DNA of 64,000 nt from Lachnospiraceae bacterium (GTDB lineage Bacteria; Bacillota; Clostridia; Lachnospirales; Lachnospiraceae). The position numbers and the translations under genes were made by a program. Numbering within the stretch: the first letter of the stretch is position 1; each line of letters opens with the position of its first letter. Shown here piece by piece: positions 25,163 through 33,244 of this stretch. The DNA lies in contig JAEFAR010000003.1 in NCBI GenBank assembly GCA_016287675.1, positions 46,501 through 110,500 on the forward strand, given 5' to 3'. The notes beneath the pieces are model-generated. The model was not told the origin of the DNA. It did not search any database and saw nothing but the letters and a program-made list of their open reading frames with translations.

Positions 25163-25929
25163 TCTTCCGTTATCACCGTCCTTAAAGCTTCTTCCGCAAG
25201 GCTGTAATCAAACATTTCTTCAAAGCTCTTGCAGCCGGGCATCTTGAAACTGTCATAGGCTCTCCTGCTGAGTTCGTAGAGTTTTCCTTTTCCTTCCGCA
25301 AAGCCTTCCGTCATCTCAAGCATATCTTCAGCGTCGCAGACGGTAAATCTTTCATCAGCCAGTTCTTCTTTGTTTGCAATGGAATAAGCCGCGCAGTATT
25401 CCATGGAATCCTTGTAAACATCCCAGCTGAAATCCCTGACATCCTTCATTTTCTTACAGGCTTCGGAGTACGAAGTCGTCATATGCCCGGCCCTGTAATC
25501 AATGCTCATGCAAAAGCCTTCGATGAGTTTTCTTGAATAGCTTGGTGCGTCTCTGAGCCAGGAATCTTTTGCAAGCCACACGCCCTTTAATTCTCCGTTT
25601 TCGTCAAAACAGTCGGGAAGGATCACGGTCAGTTCGTCGTCGGCTTTAATGAGTCCCAGATCCTTTACGGGGAGGTACATTACGTCTATGCCCTGTTCGT
25701 CCATCCGGATCTTTTCCAGCGCAGCGTTCGAGTCCTTTGCGAAGAAAACGTAATTTGAAACCTTTTTAAAGCCGTTCGCAGTGTAAGTAAGGTACGTGCT
25801 CATGCCGTCCGTCGACATTCCGACACCGATCCTCGCGTACTTGTTTTCCTTTCCGCAGCCGCCGAAGAGCACTGTGAAAAGCATAATAAGGATGAAAACG
25901 GAGATCCTCATTGATCTTTTTTTGTTCAT
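25159..25929 (-). CDS. SBP-like lipoprotein of the uronide operon
   Basis: 256 aa from the ATG at 25929, which overlaps the symporter stop by ATGA and has GGAAGGAGGAG upstream. A signal peptide ends in LFGGC (Cys about 23). The mature part resembles small NMT1/ThiY-like binding proteins (ARIGVGMSTDG..., AALEKIRMDEQGIDVMYLPVKDLGLI, LTVILPDCFDENG) but is short and has no cognate permease nearby. It could present ligand to the GPH symporter or sense it at the surface; both are inference. The C-terminus is acidic and helical. Confidence 0.75.
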   Translation of the reverse strand: MNKKRSMRISVFILIMLFTVLFGGCGKENKYARIGVGMSTDGMSTYLTYTANGFKKVSNYVFFAKDSNAALEKIRMDEQGIDVMYLPVKDLGLIKADDELTVILPDCFDENGELKGVWLAKDSWLRDAPSYSRKLIEGFCMSIDYRAGHMTTSYSEACKKMKDVRDFSWDVYKDSMEYCAAYSIANKEELADERFTVCDAEDMLEMTEGFAEGKGKLYELSRRAYDSFKMPGCKSFEEMFDYSLAEEALRTVITEE

Positions 25930-27422
25930 TCCTTTGCTCCTCCTTCCGCAATGTGAGCCGCATCCCACTCAGCCTGCCGCTTTGCTCTCATCTCATAGAG
26001 TTCTTCAAGTATCTTTTCCTTGCGCTTTCCGGTGTAATTGTCGAAGGACATTATTATGCCCGGAATGATGTTACCCACGATGCCCGAGATCGTGATGAGG
26101 TAGAAAATGCCGTTCAAAGTTTCCTTGGACTGAACAACACTGATGGTCGAGGAGCCGAAGGATTTTGCGCTGACGTAACCGATCACCACAAGTCCCGCGG
26201 GGAACAAAAGGCTCTTCCAGAGGCCGCTGATCCTTGCTGCGGTGGAACGGAGCGCAAAGACCATGGCTTCCGAACGGACAGGTTCGCCGTACTTTTTCCA
26301 GGTCATATACTCCATGTAGTCCGTGGAATCCGCCATCAGGATGTTTCTGGACGAGCTCATAGCACCGTTCGGAAGTCCCGCGAAGCCGATTATGAGGGCA
26401 ACGACCACAAGGGATCTGTAGCCCACGAGAAGGAAGATGATGTAGAGTATGCCCGTGTAGAAGTAGCCGTACATGATGATGTCACGCGAAGAGAGCTTGT
26501 TTCCGATGAAAGGAACGGCCGCTATACCGATGTAGGAAAGAGTCGCGGAGATCGTTCCCGCAACGGATGCCATCCAGAAGGCATCCAATGTCTCCAGATA
26601 GAAGTAGGCAAGTCCCGAGTAGCAGACCTGGCGCACGGAATCCACGACCTGCGAACCGATCAGACACCACATGGGCTTGTTCAGCATAAGAGCCTTAAAG
26701 TTCATCTCCACCTTCGGCTGTTTTCTCCATGCGGCCGCAGTCTTTTCCGTAAGTGTGAAGTACGGAACGATCATGAGGACGAAGCCGACGACTCCGAAGA
26801 ACAATGCAAACAGAAGGTAGATCACCGCTTCCTTATCCATGTAAAGAGCAACGAACACGGGGATTAGTCCGCTGGGCAACATGCCGCCGAGAGTGGACGC
26901 GAACTGCGCCACGGTGTAGAAATTCTTACGGTCCTTCGGATTCGTGGTCATTCTCGCAGATATGGTGTTAAGGCTCATATCATAGAATCCGTCGCACACG
27001 CAATAAAGAAGATAGAAAACAAAGACATAGATTATCCTCTGGGTCAGACCGATCTTCGGTACAACGAACAACAGGATCGAAGAAACAGCGAGAGGTAAAG
27101 GCATTACAAGCGAGAACATCTTTGCACGGCTCCTGCCGCTCTTTCCCTTCCTGTCAAGTATCACACCCGCCAGAGGATCGACGATTATGTTTGCGATCTT
27201 TGCCACCATTTGAAGTATCAAAACGTAGGCAGCCGCAATTCCCATAAATCTTGTGAGGAACAGCGTGAGGGCATATGCCTCCACATCCTGCGCCATGGAA
27301 TTTCCCATTATTCCCGACGAAAAGCCGAACTGTTCCTTTATAGTGAAGGAAGGATTATTTACGACCTTCTTCCATCCTTCCTTAAGCTTTCCCATAAACC
27401 CTTTACCGTTTTCTTTTCCCAT
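25926..27422 (-). CDS. GPH-family sugar/uronide:cation symporter
   Basis: 498 aa from the ATG at 27422; a longer TTG-started frame is less likely. About twelve transmembrane helices follow a cytoplasmic N-terminus that reads KEQFGFSSGIMGNSMAQDVEAY, and the family loop IIVDPLAGVILDRKGKSGRSRAKMF is present between helices 2 and 3. The GPH family moves glycosides, pentosides and hexuronides with Na+ or H+. It directly follows the GH105 gene (45 nt), so unsaturated or saturated uronide oligosaccharides are the probable cargo (inference). Its stop overlaps the next start. Confidence 0.9.
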   Translation of the reverse strand: MGKENGKGFMGKLKEGWKKVVNNPSFTIKEQFGFSSGIMGNSMAQDVEAYALTLFLTRFMGIAAAYVLILQMVAKIANIIVDPLAGVILDRKGKSGRSRAKMFSLVMPLPLAVSSILLFVVPKIGLTQRIIYVFVFYLLYCVCDGFYDMSLNTISARMTTNPKDRKNFYTVAQFASTLGGMLPSGLIPVFVALYMDKEAVIYLLFALFFGVVGFVLMIVPYFTLTEKTAAAWRKQPKVEMNFKALMLNKPMWCLIGSQVVDSVRQVCYSGLAYFYLETLDAFWMASVAGTISATLSYIGIAAVPFIGNKLSSRDIIMYGYFYTGILYIIFLLVGYRSLVVVALIIGFAGLPNGAMSSSRNILMADSTDYMEYMTWKKYGEPVRSEAMVFALRSTAARISGLWKSLLFPAGLVVIGYVSAKSFGSSTISVVQSKETLNGIFYLITISGIVGNIIPGIIMSFDNYTGKRKEKILEELYEMRAKRQAEWDAAHIAEGGAKE

Positions 27423-27467
27423 GTAAGCACCGCCTTCTCCGGTATATCGCAATAATTAAATTGCGAT

Positions 27468-28577
27468 TTAGTTATCCCTCAGCTCGAATCCCAGAGCGAA
27501 AGAGCCCTCGATCAGAGCCAGTAACGCAAGCGCCTGTCCGTAATGCATCTTGACAAGCGGAATGTCCCGATAGTGCTGTAACGTCCTTCCCACATTTGTA
27601 CCGTAAGAAACATTTGCGAGTTCTCCGTTTTCGTTAATGTTCCTTACCACGGCATCAAGCGCCTTCCTGCCACATTCTTCCTTATCCCTGTCCAGATAGC
27701 CGAGACGGAGGCCTTTGAGTATCCCATAACAAAAGCCCGCCGTAGCGGATAATTCCTTGTAGGAAGTTGCGTCATTTATCAAAGTGCGCCATGTGCCGTC
27801 GTCACATTGATATTTCTCAAGTGCCTCGACCTGATTTTTAAGATAACCGAGTGCAAACCTCTTCTCTGTGTCTTCAAGTCCGATGATGTCGATGAAATCC
27901 GGTATGAAGACAGTCACCCAGCAATTTCCTCTGCCCCACAGTGCTCCCGCGAAATGACTCCTTTCCGAAAAACTCCACCCGTGGAACCAAAGCCCAGTCA
28001 CTGTGTCGCACAGATACTTTGAATGAAGCAAAAACTGATAGCGCGCCTCGTCGGTGTAATCCTTCCTCCCCAACATCTTTCCGTACTTCGAAAGGAAAAG
28101 CACCGTCATGATCAGCGTGTCATCCCATAATTGCTGATCATTTTGAAGCTCCGCATGCTCATGCTGGATCCCGCCTTCTTCGGTGCGTTTCATGTCGTTC
28201 ATGATCCACTCCGCCCATTCGTCCATTATCCTTTTGTACTCATCCTTCGGACGCTTCTCGTAAAGAAAAGCCATGGTAAGAAGAGGGCAGACCGTGTTCA
28301 CGTTCTTATCCGGAAGTCCGATCCCGATCCTGTCTTTGAACCAGTTCTCGATCATGTCCAGATACTTTTCGTCTCCCGTAAAGGCATATATCTTCCAAAG
28401 CCCATACAGTCCGATGCCGTGTGTCCAGTCCCATGCCCCAAGGCTTTTCGCCGCTTCGGGAGTACGTCCCAGATTCTTTACAAGATTGTCGATGTACTTT
28501 TGATCGATGTTGTAAAGGAAATCATAAAGATTGTTGCATACTGCTCTGAAAACCTTTAAATACTCTTCTCTCGTCAT
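27468..28577 (-). CDS. GH105 unsaturated uronyl hydrolase
   Basis: 369 aa, no signal peptide, GAGGAG before the ATG. An alpha/alpha-barrel with AWDWTHGIGLYGLWKIY, the expected acid/base Asp in QLWDDTLIM (Asp152/Asp153), SHFAGALWGRGNCWV and the late SATAGFCYGILKG and MHYGQALALLALIEG repeats. These match GH105/GH88 enzymes that hydrate the double bond of 4,5-unsaturated uronic acids left by polysaccharide lyases, releasing the sugar behind them. It is first in the eight-gene operon and starts just downstream of the LacI operator palindrome. It implies that the substrate is a lyase-cleaved acidic polysaccharide such as a rhamnogalacturonan. Confidence 0.92.
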   Translation of the reverse strand: MTREEYLKVFRAVCNNLYDFLYNIDQKYIDNLVKNLGRTPEAAKSLGAWDWTHGIGLYGLWKIYAFTGDEKYLDMIENWFKDRIGIGLPDKNVNTVCPLLTMAFLYEKRPKDEYKRIMDEWAEWIMNDMKRTEEGGIQHEHAELQNDQQLWDDTLIMTVLFLSKYGKMLGRKDYTDEARYQFLLHSKYLCDTVTGLWFHGWSFSERSHFAGALWGRGNCWVTVFIPDFIDIIGLEDTEKRFALGYLKNQVEALEKYQCDDGTWRTLINDATSYKELSATAGFCYGILKGLRLGYLDRDKEECGRKALDAVVRNINENGELANVSYGTNVGRTLQHYRDIPLVKMHYGQALALLALIEGSFALGFELRDN

Positions 28578-28645
28578 TTTCTCCTCTCCGTTTTGCCTGT
28601 GTGTTCAGGGGTTGCTCCGTAAAACATATCGTGATCTTAAAATTT

Positions 28646-28657
28646 TAACACGTGTTA
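28646..28657. promoter_or_regulatory. LacI operator palindrome before the GH105 operon
   Basis: TAACACGTGTTA is a perfect 12-bp palindrome lying 69 nt before the GH105 start codon, with a possible TAAAAT -10 box directly overlapping it on the minus strand. The same ACACGTGT core occurs before lacI at 29900-29909. Confidence 0.65.
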
Positions 28658-28708
28658 GTTTTCTGATAATAATGATACAATCGCTTCTTTATTTTTTCAA
28701 TACCTTTT

Positions 28709-29755
28709 TTAGTTTTGATCACCTTTTATGTCTCCGAGTGATCTTCTGTTTACAAACTCTGTGGGGAGTTCTATATGGTTCACCACTTCTTTTCCCTCTA
28801 TCATATCGATCAGCGAGTTCACTGCAATGTCCGCGATCTGCTCGAAATTACAGCGCATGGTCGTGAGTCCGGGCGTAATGTAATTTGCAAGCGGAATGTC
28901 ATCAAACCCTATGATCGAAACATCCTCGGGGATCCTGTAGCCCAGTTCCTTAAGAGCATTCATGGCTCCGATAGCCATGACATCGTTCGCTGCGAATATG
29001 CCCGTGGGATTCTTTGCAGCTTTGTCGGCGTAGAGCTTCTTCACCTCTTCGTAGGCCTTCTCTTCGCTGAAATTGCAGTCGATCTCGCTGAACTTCTGTA
29101 TCTCGCTCTCGTGCTTTTTCAGGGCGGACATCACTCCTTCGTGCCTTCTCATGGCCGGCAGACGCCGGCGGTTGCAGCCTATGTAAAGGATGTCCCTGTG
29201 TCCGTTCTCCACAAGCTTCTCGATCGCAAAATAGGCCGAGATCTGGTCGTCCATGTTCACGACCACCGTGTTCCTGTAATGCGAGTCCCTCTCCTGATTC
29301 ACGAGGACAAGCGGATAGCCCTTGCTCCCGATCCTATCGATGTCTTCGTTTCCGATGTTGTAGCCGAGAAGGATCGCTCCCCTGATCAGCTTGCCGTTAA
29401 AAAGCCTCTCGATGGAATTAACATCCTTTTCAACATCCGTCAGGCAGACAAGAGTCTTGTACCCGCGCTTCTGGGCGCTGTTCACGGCGAGATTCACGAG
29501 TTCCGTCGCAAAATGGGACGCTATGTTTTTGGAAGCGCCCGAATAGCTTTCGGAATAGGCGGAAATGAAGCCGATGATCTGTTCTTCCTTTCCGACAAGG
29601 CTTCTCGCCCTGGAATTGGGCTCGAAGTTGTATTCCTCTATGTATTTTTTGACCTTTTCCTCAGTCTTCGGAGAAACTCCTCCCGCCCCGTTGATGACCT
29701 TGGACAGGGTAACTCTCGATACTCCGATGATCTTTGCAAGTTCTTCAGTTGTCAT
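28709..29755 (-). CDS. LacI-family transcriptional regulator
   Basis: 348 aa behind GGAG. The N-terminal DNA-binding headpiece MTTEELAKIIGVSRVTLSKVINGAG...VSPKTEEKVKKYIEE is classical, and residues about 60-340 form the sugar-binding core (IIGFISAYSES, RGAILLGYNIGN, PLVLVNQERD, DILYIGCNRRRLP, GIFAANDVMAIGAMNAL, VSIIGFDDIPLANYITPGLTTM). It lies upstream of, and on the same strand as, the GH105 operon, with ACACGTGT palindromes before both. It is therefore the likely repressor of the uronide operon and of itself. The inducing sugar is unknown. Confidence 0.93.
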   Translation of the reverse strand: MTTEELAKIIGVSRVTLSKVINGAGGVSPKTEEKVKKYIEEYNFEPNSRARSLVGKEEQIIGFISAYSESYSGASKNIASHFATELVNLAVNSAQKRGYKTLVCLTDVEKDVNSIERLFNGKLIRGAILLGYNIGNEDIDRIGSKGYPLVLVNQERDSHYRNTVVVNMDDQISAYFAIEKLVENGHRDILYIGCNRRRLPAMRRHEGVMSALKKHESEIQKFSEIDCNFSEEKAYEEVKKLYADKAAKNPTGIFAANDVMAIGAMNALKELGYRIPEDVSIIGFDDIPLANYITPGLTTMRCNFEQIADIAVNSLIDMIEGKEVVNHIELPTEFVNRRSLGDIKGDQN

Positions 29756-29800
29756 TTTCGATCTCCGATTCTTACAGATTTAATGATTCAGCCTGATTTT

Positions 29801-29830
29801 CTGCTGTTGTTTGCTGTTATTTGCTGTTCT
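29801..29830 (-). repeat. Three tandem 10-nt units in the lacI leader
   Basis: Three copies of TGCTGTT-type decamers (29801-29830) lie between the lacI promoter and start codon. Meaning unknown. Confidence 0.5.
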
Positions 29831-29862
29831 TCTTTTTTTTTATTTCGGTCGTTCTCCTATTT

Positions 29863-29891
29863 ATTGTATAAAACCCGGAGTTTTTAGTCAA
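29863..29891 (-). promoter_or_regulatory. Promoter of lacI-type regulator
   Basis: On the minus strand TTGACT (29891-29886), a 17-nt spacer, and TACAAT (29868-29863). The operator palindrome lies just upstream of the -35 box. Confidence 0.7.
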
Positions 29892-29899
29892 GGATTTTA

Positions 29900-29909
29900 T
29901 ACACGTGTA
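29900..29909. promoter_or_regulatory. LacI operator palindrome before lacI
   Basis: TACACGTGTA, a perfect 10-bp palindrome with further symmetric A/T flanks, 9 nt upstream of the lacI -35 box. It shares ACACGTGT with the site before GH105. The surrounding 308-nt gap (29756-30063) otherwise holds the lacI promoter and leader and the DUF4003 terminator. Confidence 0.6.
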
Positions 29910-29981
29910 AAGAGCCTCGAACTCATTGATAAAGCACACACGCCCGCGAGCCTGCCTCCCCATTTGTCATCATGCGTAAAA

Positions 29982-30019
29982 AAACACCGCGAAGTCCGAA
30001 TCCCGGATCCACGGTGTTT
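29982..30019 (-). terminator. Terminator of TetR-DUF4003 operon
   Basis: AAACACCG (29982-29989) pairs with CGGTGTTT (30012-30019), with an inner TCCG/CGGA stem. On the minus strand it ends in a run of seven T. Confidence 0.75.
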
Positions 30020-30063
30020 CACATTTCATTATTTTCCGTTACAAAACTTTTTAAACTAATCCG

Positions 30064-31068
30064 TCAATGTGAAGAAGCAGAAGCACAGCAACAGTAAATG
30101 ACCAGCATCATGGCGATGGTAGCTGCAATGGCAACGGCACTGGCGGAAGTGATGGCACTCACTTCTATATGAGGTCTGATGGCTGATGTCAGATCATTCT
30201 TCTCGTAACTTTCCGCTACGATAAGAGAAGCAAACATGAGACGTGTCTTCTTATCGAGATGCCAGCTGCCGAATCCCTTTTGTTTCTTCAGATAATCAGC
30301 AGTTTCAAAGATCTCGGACACCAGCTCATCCTCATTTGCATCAATGTCGAGCAAAGTTCCCAATGCGGCGATCTCACAGTCCTTGCCGTATCTTACTCCT
30401 TTTTCCCTGAACTTGTCCGAAAAACGGATGACCTTGTCGCACTTTGTCTTCATGTCACCGCCCATAAGAGCAAGGACCTGTGTCAGGCTCTGGAGACCGT
30501 TCTGTGTCGCTCTGAACCTCATGTCTCTCATGTAATCAAAGCCCTGCTCCATTTCACCGATGATCTGATCCACGCTCTTGTCCGTCATGGCAAGGAGCAT
30601 TGCAAGTGACCAGTCTTCAGCACTTGTAAGGATGGGATGTTCTTCCTTCATCCTCTTGTCTATTTCGTTAAATTTTCCCACGAGGCTGTCTATCTCCGAC
30701 ACTTTACCGTTGTCACAGACATTGGCGGCCGCAAGGACCATGTATTCTCCGTTAAAGAATCTTCCCTTCATGATCTTATCATAGACCTTCTTAAGATCCG
30801 AAACATACTTCGCCGGATCCTCAGACATCGCCATCTTGCACACGGTGATGGTCTCTCCGATACCTCTGATGCTTGAAAAGCAGCCGACACCTTTTCTTAA
30901 GATCTTTTTGCAGTTTTTGAGCTTTTCCGCATCAGCCTCTACCCCTGCTCCCGCAAGGATCAGACTCGTGGCAACTGTCATGATGTCAAAATCCCATACA
31001 AAACTCTTATTGAGTACTTTTCTGTTTCTGACCATAAGGTCACATTTCTCTTTTACAAAATCCTTCAT
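30064..31068 (-). CDS. DUF4003 family protein with hydrophobic Cys-rich tail
   Basis: 334 aa. The helical body (VWDFDIMTVATSLILAGAG, GVGCFSSIRG, NGEYMVLAAANVC, HPILTSAEDWSLAMLLAMTDK, LQSLTQVLALMGG) matches the DUF4003 family of Firmicutes, whose function is not known. The last 30 residues form a hydrophobic helix ending in IYCCCASASSH, so the protein may be tail-anchored in the membrane and the three Cys could bind metal or be acylated (inference). It overlaps the TetR stop by ATGA and is thus controlled by that regulator's promoter. Confidence 0.85.
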   Translation of the reverse strand: MKDFVKEKCDLMVRNRKVLNKSFVWDFDIMTVATSLILAGAGVEADAEKLKNCKKILRKGVGCFSSIRGIGETITVCKMAMSEDPAKYVSDLKKVYDKIMKGRFFNGEYMVLAAANVCDNGKVSEIDSLVGKFNEIDKRMKEEHPILTSAEDWSLAMLLAMTDKSVDQIIGEMEQGFDYMRDMRFRATQNGLQSLTQVLALMGGDMKTKCDKVIRFSDKFREKGVRYGKDCEIAALGTLLDIDANEDELVSEIFETADYLKKQKGFGSWHLDKKTRLMFASLIVAESYEKNDLTSAIRPHIEVSAITSASAVAIAATIAMMLVIYCCCASASSH

Positions 31069-31670
31069 AGCTTCCCTTTCTTAAAATAGTTAGAAATAAA
31101 AAAATCCACATGCCTTTCGGCCATCCTTATAACTTCCTCTTTTCTGTCGGGCTCCCTGTCCGCCAGCTGTATCAGGAGTGAAACGGGAGCAACGTACTCA
31201 AGTGCCAGGAATTCGGGATCCTGCTCTTCCAGAAGCCCCTGATCTATCAGCGTTTTAAATACAAAAGAATAGAGTCCGACAATGTTGTCGTATTGATGAA
31301 CAGTTGCCGCCTTACTCATCGATTCATTTCTGAATTGTTCGATGGTGTACATTTTTCTGAGCATGACCACCCTTTCGTCATTCAACGTAAAGCCGATCTG
31401 ACTCAGACTGAACTCCTTAAAATCCGCCCCATTGCAGATCTTCGGAACGTTTTCCTGCCCAAGGCTCATCCTTTTACGGTAACTGCTTTCGGTCATTTCG
31501 TTGAGAGCATCCAGTAACGCAGCTTTACCTTTAAAGTACTTGTACATGCTGGGTCCGGTTACTCCCACCATTTCACCGATCTCGTCAACCGAAGTCGCGC
31601 TGTAGCCCTTCTTCGAGAACAGCTCCAGCGCAGCCATCAACAGTTTTTCTCTTGTCGAACTCCGTGCCAT
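31065..31670 (-). CDS. TetR-family transcriptional regulator
   Basis: 201 aa. The N-terminal helix-turn-helix (REKLLMAALELFSKKGYSATSVDEIGEMVGVTGPSMYKYFKGKAALLDAL) is a textbook TetR domain; the C-terminal helices are ligand-binding and poorly conserved. The gene sits directly upstream of, and overlaps, the DUF4003 gene. A palindrome in its own promoter spacer indicates autorepression. The ligand is unknown; DUF4003 is the only evident partner. Confidence 0.93.
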   Translation of the reverse strand: MARSSTREKLLMAALELFSKKGYSATSVDEIGEMVGVTGPSMYKYFKGKAALLDALNEMTESSYRKRMSLGQENVPKICNGADFKEFSLSQIGFTLNDERVVMLRKMYTIEQFRNESMSKAATVHQYDNIVGLYSFVFKTLIDQGLLEEQDPEFLALEYVAPVSLLIQLADREPDRKEEVIRMAERHVDFFISNYFKKGKL

Positions 31671-31740
31671 ATGTGAAAATACACAACTCCCTTGGTTATA
31701 AGGGCAAAAAAGTCAAAAAGACTTTTATTGACCGTGAATG

Positions 31741-31769
31741 ATTATAGTTTAACGACCGTTAACTGTCAA
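31741..31769 (-). promoter_or_regulatory. Consensus promoter of the TetR-DUF4003 operon
   Basis: On the minus strand TTGACA (31769-31764), an exact 17-nt spacer and TATAAT (31746-31741): both hexamers are perfect consensus. Confidence 0.9.
31749..31762. promoter_or_regulatory. TetR operator in promoter spacer
   Basis: TTAACG and CGTTAA are inverted around AC, filling the spacer between -35 and -10. Binding here would block RNA polymerase, so the operon is probably autorepressed. Confidence 0.75.
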
Positions 31770-31779
31770 GCGGAATCTT

Positions 31780-32976
31780 TTATTTCGTCTTTCTTGTTTT
31801 TCTGAACATGAACTTCCTTGCAACGGCGATGCCCACTTTGTAGGGAAGGGGTCGCAAAGCCCTGTCCGCTTCTTTGAGCTTCTCTCTTATGGGGATGTTC
31901 TGAGGGCAGTGCTTTTCGCATTTACCGCACTCCACGCACTGATCCGCAAATGCAGGCTCCTTTGTGAGTCCCACAGTCTGGGCGAACTGGAACCTTCCTT
32001 CGGATTTCCCTTCTATGTACATGGCGTTATAGCATCTGAATATGCCGGGAATGTCCACTCCCTTAGGGCAAGGCATACAGTATCTGCACCCTGTGCATCC
32101 CACCTTTTCCTTTTCCCTGATGGCGGAAGTGACTTTTTTAAGGGTCTCAAGATCCTTGTCCGTAAAATCTCCTACGCCTGCACTGTCGGCAGTCCTGCAG
32201 TTTTCATGCACCATTTCCGAGGTGTTCATACCCGAAAGCACCACTGTCACCTCCGGCTGGTTAAAAAGCCAGCGAAAACTCCATTCTGCAGGTGACCAGT
32301 CTCTTCCGCTCTCCTTCATGGCCTTTTTGGCGTTTTCCGGAAGCATGTTGACCAGCTTGCCGCCTCTTAAGGGCTCCATTATGACAACAGGGATACCTTT
32401 TTCCGCTGCAGCCTTAAGTCCGATCACACCTGCCTGAGAATTTTCATCAAAGTAATTGTACTGGATCTGGCACATGTCCCAGTCGTAATCGTTTAAGATC
32501 TTTAAAAATCCGTCGGAATTTCCGTGGTAGGAAAAGCCCACATTTCTAATGGCACCGGACTTTTTCTTTTCATCCAGCCATTCTCTCACTCCCACGTTTT
32601 TAAGTTTTTCCCACATGGCAACGTCCGTAAGATGATGCATGAGGTAGTAATCCACGTAATCTGTGCGAAGCCTTGACAGTTCCTCATTAAAAAACCTGTC
32701 CAGTGCCGCATTGCTGCTGATCAAATACTGGGGCAGCTTTGTGGCGATCTTGATCTTTTCTCTCACATGATTCTTCTCAAAGATCTCTCCGATGGCAGCT
32801 TCACTGCCCGAATAGACGTAGGCCGTGTCAAAGTAATTGACTCCAAGGTCGATGGCTTCCATGATCTGCTTTTCCGCCTTCTCCATGTCTATGCCCGATC
32901 CTTTTTTCTGAAACCTCATACATCCGAAGCCCATTACCGAAAGTTCTTCCCCGTGTCTGTCTTTTCTGTACTGCAT
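31780..32976 (-). CDS. Aldo/keto reductase with C-terminal 2x[4Fe-4S] ferredoxin domain
   Basis: 398 aa behind GGAGG. The N-terminal 270 residues are an AKR barrel (MGFGCMRFQKKG, FDTAYVYSGSEAAIGE, YYLMHHLTD, IRNVGFSYHG, QIQYNYFDE, VVIMEPLRGGKL). The C-terminal part has two clusters, CTGCRYCMPCPKGVDIP and CVECGKCEKHCPQNIPI, as in the ferredoxin-type oxidoreductases common in anaerobic Clostridia. It probably reduces or oxidises a small carbonyl compound using iron-sulfur clusters for electron transfer; substrate unknown. It is monocistronic with its own promoter. Confidence 0.92.
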   Translation of the reverse strand: MQYRKDRHGEELSVMGFGCMRFQKKGSGIDMEKAEKQIMEAIDLGVNYFDTAYVYSGSEAAIGEIFEKNHVREKIKIATKLPQYLISSNAALDRFFNEELSRLRTDYVDYYLMHHLTDVAMWEKLKNVGVREWLDEKKKSGAIRNVGFSYHGNSDGFLKILNDYDWDMCQIQYNYFDENSQAGVIGLKAAAEKGIPVVIMEPLRGGKLVNMLPENAKKAMKESGRDWSPAEWSFRWLFNQPEVTVVLSGMNTSEMVHENCRTADSAGVGDFTDKDLETLKKVTSAIREKEKVGCTGCRYCMPCPKGVDIPGIFRCYNAMYIEGKSEGRFQFAQTVGLTKEPAFADQCVECGKCEKHCPQNIPIREKLKEADRALRPLPYKVGIAVARKFMFRKTRKTK

Positions 32977-33026
32977 ATGATACCCTCCTGAAATGCCTTT
33001 CCAACTCCCTTGACCCCGATGAAAAA

Positions 33027-33055
33027 AGTATAGCGATTTCGAAGCATTAACTCAA
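33027..33055 (-). promoter_or_regulatory. Promoter of the aldo/keto reductase gene
   Basis: On the minus strand TTGAGT (33055-33050), 17-nt spacer, TATACT (33032-33027). Confidence 0.65.
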
Positions 33056-33067
33056 TTAACTATTTAT

Positions 33068-33107
33068 TACATTTGAAACTCTTTGAAAGCAAGCTTTCAG
33101 AGTTTTA
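33068..33107. promoter_or_regulatory. Inverted repeat in the divergent AKR/esterase region
   Basis: TGAAAGC and GCTTTCA (33084-33099) are inverted around AA, with flanking AACTCT/AGAGTT that can also pair across a small bulge. It lies between the two divergent genes and could be an operator for either. Confidence 0.4.
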
Positions 33108-33244
33108 TCATCCTGCATATCTGTGATCAGTAACTTCTTGTAACAAAATGATTATCCATGTCACACATGTTTCATTATATAATTACATTGCTATGTTTCG
33201 GCTATATGGCCGGATCACTGATCAAGAAAAAAAGGAGAAGATCT

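Noticed and set aside
28775..29887. 370-codon frame opposite lacI
   Set aside because: LacI motifs are complete on the minus strand; the other frame has no recognisable features.
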